A stretch of 20,919 bases of DNA from JAJPJX01 sp964568355 (GTDB lineage: Bacteria > Acidobacteriota > Terriglobia > Bryobacterales > Bryobacteraceae), in NCBI GenBank assembly GCA_964568355.1, contig CAZMRK010000128.1, positions 1 through 20,919 on the forward strand, given 5' to 3'. The stretch's first letter is position 1; every line of letters starts with the position of its first letter. Below, piece after piece: positions 15,225 to 20,919 of the stretch. The notes below the pieces were generated by a model. That model was given only the letters and a program-made list of their open reading frames with translations. It had not been told where the DNA came from and ran no database searches. Position numbers and translations under genes: made by a program.

Positions 15225-16733
15225 TCAAAGGGTGATAGTCCTCATTCCAAGCAGTGCCGCCAGTTGCTCCAGTTGCGCGCGGACGTTTCCGCGAACTGTC
15301 ATGACGTGATGGGGCACACCCGCCTTCACCAGCAGTTCCGTATATTCACGCACGAGCCGTTCGACACGGACCATTGCGTGGACCTCGTTGATTGGCAGGG
15401 GGTCGGCGTCGATGAACTCCCCTCCGCTGATGAACATACCCCAGCCGTCGGGATGTTCGACGAAGTGCGCCATGGTGCATGGTCCTGGGGCGGGCGTGCA
15501 GTTCAGGCTACAGCCGGCCCCCTCGACGCCCCATTGCTCAGCCGCGGGAACGAGGGACGGTGGCTTGTTGCGCGCCTGCGAGGGGTCGCAGAATCCGTGT
15601 CCCAGCAGCATCCATGCGTTGCGCCGGACATCGAACTCACTCCACTCGACAAAGAAGGGCATATGGCCGGAGAACTGATGAAGGATTTTCATCATGATTA
15701 GTCCGATGACGTCCCCCTCGGTAACGCACGGGAAACCGCTTCGGTGCAATTCGGAGAGCGCCAGGTAGGGAGTGGTCTTCAATTTTCGTTCTACGAAGTG
15801 CTGTCCCAACAGGGCCAGCCCATCCAAACGGAATCGGTTCACCAGCCGGCGAAGGGCGACGGCGGCCCGAACCTGACCTTCGATGTCGGCGGGGCCAATG
15901 CCCTCGACTACATATTCGGAGCGCACGTGTCGCAATGCGGCCTGCACCTCCGGGTCGTCCAGCGGCGCCGTATCCCAACTCGTTATGAGATGGTCGATTT
16001 GGAGGTTAAGCACTTCCGGGCCGATCGCGGCCTTCACCTTGGTCTTGTCGAACTCGAAATCGAACATGCCGCGGAAGACCTGGCCAATGACACCAAAAGT
16101 CATCGATTTCAGCCGGCAATAAACGGCAACCACCTGGATATACTCATCGATCCGGCGATACGTGGCATCGTCATAGATACTTCCGGCTATGCACTCTACC
16201 GGCCTTTGACGCATTCCCATGCGCTGGACGCCGCATACCAACTGCACCAGGGCCATTACACCGCTGTTTCGAAGTACACCTATGTAATGATCCGAGTAGT
16301 CGAATTCGTCCCGTGTTTGCGAGGCGAAGAGCAGCAACGGGATATCCGGCAATTGAGAGAATAAGTGATGAATGTAGGCATCGGGGATGTAGGTGCGGTA
16401 TGCGAGTACGATCATTTCGACGCCTTCCTCGCGCATCCGCCGTCCAGCCTCGTTGGCTGCGTCCATTGTGTCAGCCAGCCCACCATCGACGATGTCATGA
16501 TCGCGCGCCAGCCGTTGGGCAACGATCGCCGCATCGGCGGCTACCTGTTCGCGCAACGCCGGGTACATGCGCCAGTACTCGAAGAAACCGGACGCCACCA
16601 GCCCAACTTTAAGGCGCCGCCTGGTTGTGAGGCGCTCGCGAGATAGCATGTCCCCGAAATCCTCACCAGTCGCGACTTCGAAAGACTGCAAAGGAGTACG
16701 CGTCACCGTCTCAAAGGTATCCGATGTTGCCAT
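15225..16733 (-). CDS. L-fucose/L-arabinose isomerase-like protein, first copy
   Basis: This 502-aa protein is a paralogue of the adjacent isomerase. The N-terminal LKVGLVASGFFEYWRMYPAL (about residues 41-60) aligns with the start of the neighbour. E339 (VTEGDV), E363 (FFVEW), H379 (LLGHG) and H475/H476 (VPHHV) repeat the same ligand spacing (+24, +16, +96), so the metal site looks intact. It begins 4 bp after the stop of the RhaT-like transporter gene, with GGAG about 11 bases before the ATG, and ends 1 bp before the next isomerase. The pair could form a mixed complex or act on two sugars. A non-catalytic sugar-binding role cannot be excluded. It is not a canonical fucI, rhaA or araA by length or motif. 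Confidence 0.82.
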   Translation of the reverse strand: MATSDTFETVTRTPLQSFEVATGEDFGDMLSRERLTTRRRLKVGLVASGFFEYWRMYPALREQVAADAAIVAQRLARDHDIVDGGLADTMDAANEAGRRMREEGVEMIVLAYRTYIPDAYIHHLFSQLPDIPLLLFASQTRDEFDYSDHYIGVLRNSGVMALVQLVCGVQRMGMRQRPVECIAGSIYDDATYRRIDEYIQVVAVYCRLKSMTFGVIGQVFRGMFDFEFDKTKVKAAIGPEVLNLQIDHLITSWDTAPLDDPEVQAALRHVRSEYVVEGIGPADIEGQVRAAVALRRLVNRFRLDGLALLGQHFVERKLKTTPYLALSELHRSGFPCVTEGDVIGLIMMKILHQFSGHMPFFVEWSEFDVRRNAWMLLGHGFCDPSQARNKPPSLVPAAEQWGVEGAGCSLNCTPAPGPCTMAHFVEHPDGWGMFISGGEFIDADPLPINEVHAMVRVERLVREYTELLVKAGVPHHVMTVRGNVRAQLEQLAALLGMRTITL

Positions 16734-16737
16734 TCCG

Positions 16738-17757
16738 TTATGTCTCCACCAGGCCTACTAGAAAGATCGAAACCACCAATAATATGAGTCCGGCCATCAA
16801 CCAGCGAACAGCCGAGGGTCCCGCTCCACGCCATTCGCCAGTGATCGCTCCCAAGGCGCTTCCTGTAATTACCTGCATCGACATGAACACCGGCCAGCCA
16901 AGGAATGCGCCCAACTTGCCCAATTGCTCCGCGCCCCTACCATAAAATGCATTGCCATAGGCGAACAGCAGGCCCATGATCAGCGCTAATGGCGCGTCGA
17001 TAGCGAACCAGTTCCCGAAGAGGCGCCAGGTTTTCGATTGCCCCATCAAATAGCCGCAATAGAGCAGCGTCGGGACGAAGCCGCCGGTCATTGCGACGGC
17101 CCAGATGAGATTCGGGGCGTCCACGGCCCGGGCGCCGCGCGCCGTTGCCGCGGAAATGAGATCCTCGCCATAAATCAGGGCGAAATTGAACAGCGGCGAA
17201 AGAATCCCCGACAGGATGCAAATGATGGCACCGGCCAGGTAAGACCCATGCCGGAACTCCGCCTTGCCGGCGCGCCGTTCCCGCTCGGCACCAGCGACCG
17301 CGCAGAAGTAGATGCCTGCCAGCGCAATCGCGAGAGCGGCAAGCAGAATGAACCCGGGTCTCTGCAGCAATATGTTTGGGTGCAGTAGCGCCATGGGAGC
17401 CAGCGAGCCGATTGCGGACGTAAGCCCCAGAACGATTCCCGTCGCCAAAGTGATTCCTACGCGATGGACCGCCTGTCCGAACAGCAAGCCGCCGATGCCC
17501 CATCCGGTTCCGAAGATGCAGACGCGCTCGAGCGAGTGCAGGGGAATGGCGCTCAGAACCTTCGGCAACTGAGGAATCGTTTGGTATGCAATGAACCAAG
17601 GAAAGACCACCAGGCCGAGAAGCGAGGAAGCTAGCCAGATGTTTTCCCACTTCCATGCTCTTGCGAACTTCAGCGGTATTGGGAACGCGCCCTGCATCGC
17701 ACCCGCAAGAACGGTCCACGTCATTCCTGCCAACCACTGATCGCCAGTCTGGTTCAT
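16738..17757 (-). CDS. RhaT-like sugar/proton symporter
   Basis: This inner-membrane permease is of the L-rhamnose-proton symporter (RhaT) branch of the drug/metabolite transporter superfamily. The protein is almost wholly hydrophobic with about ten membrane segments. The motif MQGAFPIPLKFARAWKWENIW near the N-terminus is the RhaT signature region. I prefer the ATG at 17757 (339 aa): it has AAGGG six bases upstream and gives the short N-terminus usual in the family. ATG codons at 17781 and 17823 would add up to 22 residues, and the last would place an operator-like repeat on the ribosome site. It is the first gene of the minus-strand operon, followed after 4 bp by the isomerase pair, so it likely imports their substrate. 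Rhamnose itself is plausible but unproven. Confidence 0.88.
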   Translation of the reverse strand: MNQTGDQWLAGMTWTVLAGAMQGAFPIPLKFARAWKWENIWLASSLLGLVVFPWFIAYQTIPQLPKVLSAIPLHSLERVCIFGTGWGIGGLLFGQAVHRVGITLATGIVLGLTSAIGSLAPMALLHPNILLQRPGFILLAALAIALAGIYFCAVAGAERERRAGKAEFRHGSYLAGAIICILSGILSPLFNFALIYGEDLISAATARGARAVDAPNLIWAVAMTGGFVPTLLYCGYLMGQSKTWRLFGNWFAIDAPLALIMGLLFAYGNAFYGRGAEQLGKLGAFLGWPVFMSMQVITGSALGAITGEWRGAGPSAVRWLMAGLILLVVSIFLVGLVET

Positions 17758-17828
17758 TCGAAACCCTTGGTGGAAAAGCATATCCTTGGAGATCGGGGCG
17801 GGCAAGCACTGTCGTGGCTGCATCAAAT

Positions 17829-17845
17829 GTTTTATTAGCTGAAAC
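17829..17845 (-). promoter_or_regulatory. Operator-like inverted repeat before the transporter operon
   Basis: GTTTTA-TTAGC-TGAAAC has a 6-5-6 arrangement; five of six arm positions are complementary. It has the same layout and nearly the same arms as the perfect repeat at 17953-17969, and lies 72 bp upstream of the preferred transporter start. On the minus strand it overlaps a TAATAA that could be a -10 box. Confidence 0.45.
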
Positions 17846-17952
17846 GTAAAAAGCCGGCAGCGAAGGACGAGAACGCTTTGGATGAAAAAGAGAGAACTCC
17901 AGTTAGCAGGGGTATCCTGCGAAATTGGCGGCTATCGCGGCACTGGCCATTC

Positions 17953-17969
17953 GTTTCAATATATGAAAC
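17953..17969 (+). promoter_or_regulatory. Perfect operator-like palindrome before the IclR-PBP regulator
   Basis: GTTTCA (17953-17958), spacer ATATA, TGAAAC (17964-17969) is a perfect inverted repeat 24 bp upstream of the regulator ATG. The arms resemble the GAAA/TTTC type of palindrome bound by several IclR-family proteins. It could serve autoregulation. On the minus strand its TTGAAA could also serve as a -35 box directed at the transporter operon. Confidence 0.55.
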
Positions 17970-17993
17970 AATCTCGAAAAAAGGATGGCTGCT

Positions 17994-19124
17994 ATGACGG
18001 CACGCGAAGTGGGTGGGAAATATGTGGTGCGGTCGATCGTTCGGGCGGCCGGAGTGATCAACGCGTTTCAGAATACCGGAGAAATCCTTCGCCTGCGCGA
18101 CATCGTTCGGCAAACAGGCCTGGACAAAGGCACGGCCTTTCGACTGGTCCACACCCTCGCAGAGTGCGGATTCTTGGAGCGGACGGGCACGAACGGCTAT
18201 CGGTGCCCGTTAAGCCTCAGGGAACGCGGACGTTATCGCATCGGGTTTGCGGCGGGCGGAGACAACACCATGTTCAACCGCGAGGTGACGGATGGGCTGG
18301 TACAGGCGGCCGCGAATGCCGGTCTGGAACTCATCGTGGAGGACAACCGGTACAGCCGTAAGCATGCACTGCGCGTCATCGACCAGTTGCTTAAGCAGCA
18401 CGTCGATTTGATCATCGAGTACCAATCGGACTACAGCGTGGCCCCCGTCATCGCCGCCAAGTGTGCCGCCCAGGACGTCCCATTGATCGCGGTGGATGTC
18501 CCGCATCCGGGGGCCGTGTACTTCGGGGCTAACCACTATGAGGCGGGTCTCATCGGAGGCCGCCACCTGGCAAAGTGGGCGAAGGCGAGATGGGACGGCC
18601 AGCTAGACGAAGTGATCCTGGTCGAGCAGCGCCGTGCGGGACCGCTGCCACAAGCAAGGCTTTCAGGTTCTCTCGCGGGCATCATCGAGGTATTGCCACA
18701 AGCGCAACAGTGCCGGGTGGTGCATCTCGAAGGCGATGGCGACATGGGGCGCTCCATCGCGGAAGTGCGCCGCCATCTGCGTTTCAATAAGCCAAACCAT
18801 GTCCTGGTGGCCGGCCTGGACGACATCTCCGCACTGGGCGCACTACGAGCTTTTGAAGAGTGTGGCCGCGTGGAAAACTGCGCCGTGATGGGCCAAAACG
18901 CGGCGTCCGAGGCACGTTCCGAGTTACGCCGAAAGGGCACACGGCTGATTGGCTCGGTTGGATACTTCCCGGAGAAGTACGGCCCGGCGCTTGTCCGGAC
19001 CGCCCTCGAAATTCTCAAGAAGAACACTAAAGTGCGTCCGGCGTTTTTCGTTAAGCATGTCCTCATCACGCCGGAAAACGTTGATCGCTATTACCCCAAT
19101 GACGCCCTGCTGGGATATACGTAA
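17994..19124 (+). CDS. Chimeric regulator: IclR-type HTH fused to a periplasmic-binding-protein sugar sensor
   Basis: This is a 376-aa cytoplasmic DNA-binding protein with no signal peptide. Residues 10-70 match an IclR N-terminal winged helix (VRSIVRAAGVINAF, then LRDIVRQTGLDKGTAFRLVHTLAECGFLER). From about residue 80 (YRIGFAAGG) to the end (ITPENVDRYYP) the text is that of a type 1 sugar-binding protein (Peripla_BP_4-like), in place of the normal IclR effector domain. It is thus LacI-like in plan but with an IclR reader. The ATG at 17994 is chosen because AAGGA lies eight bases upstream; an ATG at 17985 overlaps that site. It is divergent from the transporter-isomerase operon, and the gap carries two similar inverted repeats, so it probably controls that operon in response to the sugar. 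Direction of control (repressor or activator) is unknown. Confidence 0.87.
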   Translation: MTAREVGGKYVVRSIVRAAGVINAFQNTGEILRLRDIVRQTGLDKGTAFRLVHTLAECGFLERTGTNGYRCPLSLRERGRYRIGFAAGGDNTMFNREVTDGLVQAAANAGLELIVEDNRYSRKHALRVIDQLLKQHVDLIIEYQSDYSVAPVIAAKCAAQDVPLIAVDVPHPGAVYFGANHYEAGLIGGRHLAKWAKARWDGQLDEVILVEQRRAGPLPQARLSGSLAGIIEVLPQAQQCRVVHLEGDGDMGRSIAEVRRHLRFNKPNHVLVAGLDDISALGALRAFEECGRVENCAVMGQNAASEARSELRRKGTRLIGSVGYFPEKYGPALVRTALEILKKNTKVRPAFFVKHVLITPENVDRYYPNDALLGYT

Positions 19125-19415
19125 CAAGTCGTTCAAGCCCCGGATAGCAGGAAGCAGTCCTTCCTCACGGCCCGGCGGACTTTGCACCGGATCGAGACAG
19201 TACACATGATTCGGGAAGGGCGCGCCAGATGGCTGGCAAAAGGTGACCCGTTCGCGCAACTCTTGTTTATCGCCCGACTGTTTGGGCTGACGGTCTGAGT
19301 TCCGCTGATCTGCTCGAAGCCCGCAAGTGCGCACGCCTGAGTTTTCGCAACGGTACCGTCGGCAGGGGTCCCGGCGCCGGAGGGACAGGTGGGCGTTGCC
19401 GGCGGCAGACGACAG
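19125..19415. other. Gap between convergent genes, nothing convincing
   Basis: This 291-bp gap separates the regulator from the convergent aminotransferase gene. I see no T-tract terminator. A GTCCC/GGGAC dyad with a 9-nt loop (19368-19386) is the only notable stem. A 30-codon ORF at 19206-19298 (beginning MIREGRARW) has no ribosome site or recognisable content and is not called. Confidence 0.5.
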
Positions 19416-20771
19416 CTATCTCCCGTACTGGTGGAGAACCTCGTCCATCACGACGCCAATCTCACCCACCGCTTCCCACAACGCCTCGGGGTCGATCGTC
19501 AGAGGCGGTACCAGCTTAAAGAATCCGCGTCCCGTCAAGAACATCAGCACGCCGCGGCGTACGCATCGCATTACGATGTCGTCCGTCAACGTGGTGAGTG
19601 CGGCGCCGGTTCGCGGATCCATCAAATGTACCGAATGAAACAACCCGCGCCCGTTGTGCATTCGCACAACCTCGCGATGCCGGCTCGCAAGGTCGCCTAG
19701 AGCCTGCTGCAGTTGTTCTCCTAATACAGCCGTTCGCTCTACCAGGCGCTCATTGGCGATCACATCCAGACAGGCAAGCGCCGCCGCCGCGCAAACCGGA
19801 TTGCCGCCGAATGTGCTTGACATCTCACCGGGGGCCGCAAGGTCCATGATCTCGCGCCGGCCAATTACTGCGGACACCGGCAAAGACGAACTCAAACCCT
19901 TCCCGCAAGCCAGCAGATCCGGCGTGATGCCGTAATGCTCGAAGGCGAACATCCGTCCCGTCCGGCCCATGCCGCTTTGCACTTCATCGGCGGTGATCAA
20001 CACCTGGTTGGCAGCGGCCCAGCGCGTCAATTGCTCGATGTACTCCTGCGGATACAACGTCGTGGTCCATCCGGGGATCGATTCGAAGAGAATGCCCGCA
20101 ATCCGCCGCGCGTCGATGCCGCGAGCGGCCAGATCCGCCTCAAATCCCAGTGAGTCCGCACTGCCCGGAAGAGGAAGCTGCCAGTGGAGCGCCGTCTCCC
20201 GCGACAATCCGTCAATTTCTCCAGGCGGGCCGCCGGCGAACTTCGCCGCCAGGGTCCGTCCGTGAAAGCTGGATTCCATGGAGAGGATGCCCGCCTTGCC
20301 CGGAGCAACGCGCAGTCCATGCCTGCGCATCAGGCTGATGGCGCATTCGGTCGCCTCGGTGCCGGCAGAGAAGAGAATGGCCTTGTCCAGTCCGGCCGGA
20401 GCGATCGAGGTGAGCCGTTCCAGCAATCGCCTCCGGATCTGCGTCGAGAAGGCGTAAGAGAAAATCATGCCGGCGTCCAACTGATTGCGGATCGCCGCCA
20501 GAATACCCGGATGCGCATGCCCAACATTGGCAACCACAATCCCGCTGCTCAAGTCGATCCACTGATTGCCGTAGCCGTCTCGAACCAGAAAGTCCTGGGC
20601 GCTGTCCCAGAGAATCGGCGGCATGCCGGCCATCGATTCCGGCTCCACCTGCCGCAAGCGCATGATCTCGGCAATCGACTCGGGGGCCGGAATCGGCGTC
20701 ATGATTCGCCGGAAGCGCGTATGCACGGGCGCGGTCTCAACCGGAACCAATTCGGTGGCGTGAAGCGACAT
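19416..20771 (-). CDS. Class III PLP-dependent aminotransferase
   Basis: This 451-aa fold-type I aminotransferase moves an amino group between an amine or omega-amino acid and a keto acid. Features of class III: WIDLSSGIVVANVGHAHP (71-88), the phosphate-binding SAGTEA (135-140), FHGRT (169-173), D262-E263 in ITADEVQSGMGRTGR, the PLP lysine K291 in LACGKGLSSSLP, and STFGGNP (319-325). Length and motifs are normal for the 4-aminobutyrate or 2,2-dialkylglycine type enzymes; I cannot assign a substrate. It lies 5 bp after the end of a VOC-family gene, so the two form an operon separate from the sugar locus and convergent with the regulator. The N-terminal extension of about 50 residues (RRIMTPIPAPESI) is typical for a subset of the family. 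Confidence 0.93.
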   Translation of the reverse strand: MSLHATELVPVETAPVHTRFRRIMTPIPAPESIAEIMRLRQVEPESMAGMPPILWDSAQDFLVRDGYGNQWIDLSSGIVVANVGHAHPGILAAIRNQLDAGMIFSYAFSTQIRRRLLERLTSIAPAGLDKAILFSAGTEATECAISLMRRHGLRVAPGKAGILSMESSFHGRTLAAKFAGGPPGEIDGLSRETALHWQLPLPGSADSLGFEADLAARGIDARRIAGILFESIPGWTTTLYPQEYIEQLTRWAAANQVLITADEVQSGMGRTGRMFAFEHYGITPDLLACGKGLSSSLPVSAVIGRREIMDLAAPGEMSSTFGGNPVCAAAALACLDVIANERLVERTAVLGEQLQQALGDLASRHREVVRMHNGRGLFHSVHLMDPRTGAALTTLTDDIVMRCVRRGVLMFLTGRGFFKLVPPLTIDPEALWEAVGEIGVVMDEVLHQYGR

Positions 20772-20776
20772 ATGCG

Positions 20777-20919
20777 TCAGCCTAGAATCTCGACAAGCTC
20801 GAGCAGCACACCCTCGGGATCGCGGCAGTAGGTGACCTTCGCCTTGCCGCCAACGGCTACGACAGGAGCCGTGTGAAAGCGGATGCCCTGCTCCACCGCC
20901 CGCCCGTACAGCGCGTCCA
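20777..20919 (-). CDS. VOC/glyoxalase-family protein, 3' end only
   Basis: The last 46 codons of a minus-strand gene cut by the window edge. The end reads VTYCRDPEGVLLELVEILG, the standard C-terminal strand of vicinal-oxygen-chelate proteins (glyoxalase, dioxygenase and resistance-protein relatives), with the metal-ligand Glu in LLELVE. The stop TGA (20777-20779) is 5 bp before the aminotransferase ATG, so they are probably cotranscribed. The catalytic role cannot be known from this fragment. Confidence 0.85.
   Translation of the reverse strand, partial: DALYGRAVEQGIRFHTAPVVAVGGKAKVTYCRDPEGVLLELVEILG

Noticed and set aside
15744..16364. 206-codon plus-strand ORF antisense to the first isomerase
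   Set aside because: The opposite strand carries conserved isomerase motifs; this frame has none.
19206..19298. 30-codon plus-strand ORF in the convergent gap
   Set aside because: No Shine-Dalgarno, no similarity I recognise, and its length is within chance expectation.

Overview
The window most resembles a chromosomal segment of an Acidobacteriota genome, probably of the Solibacter/Bryobacter type. This is inferred from the protein style: a very long Oar-type TonB-dependent receptor with an N-terminal carboxypeptidase-regulatory domain and no SusD partner, Tat-exported glycoside hydrolases, a GC-rich sequence, and an IS21 element accompanied by a small zinc-ribbon ORF. No rRNA, tRNA or CRISPR array was seen.

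Layout. (1) Positions 1-2.6 kb hold an IS21-family element on the minus strand (istA, istB) with terminal-type repeats at both sides. A small Cys-rich ORF (2436-2894) runs into its left end. (2) Positions 3.0-4.5 kb hold a small unrecognised gene on the plus strand, a 335-bp gene-free stretch with a perfect hairpin, and a vapBC-type toxin-antitoxin pair on the minus strand. (3) Positions 4.5-17.8 kb hold a coherent minus-strand sugar-utilisation locus. In transcription order it has a RhaT-like sugar/H+ symporter, two tandem L-fucose/L-arabinose isomerase-like enzymes, a Tat-exported GH106-like hydrolase that ends in an intrinsic terminator, then an Oar-type TonB receptor and a second Tat-exported GH106-like hydrolase. 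(4) Positions 18.0-19.1 kb hold a divergently transcribed regulator that joins an IclR-type helix-turn-helix to a periplasmic-binding-protein sugar sensor. (5) Positions 19.4-20.9 kb hold a class III aminotransferase preceded, 5 bp away, by the 3' end of a VOC/glyoxalase-like gene.

How the genes may work together (inference): the TonB receptor takes a (rhamnose-containing?) glycan into the periplasm, the two Tat-exported hydrolases release a deoxy- or 6-carbon sugar, the RhaT-like symporter imports it, and the isomerase pair converts the aldose to a ketose. The IclR-PBP chimera would sense the sugar. It lies across a divergent intergenic region that carries two 17-bp inverted repeats of identical 6-5-6 architecture, one in front of each transcription unit. 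No kinase, aldolase or dehydrogenase is present, so the rest of the pathway must be encoded elsewhere.

The points I consider most worth following are the chimeric regulator with its paired operator-like sites, the tandem isomerases that both keep the metal-ligand pattern, and the ORF whose C-terminus is encoded by the IS21 terminal repeats.
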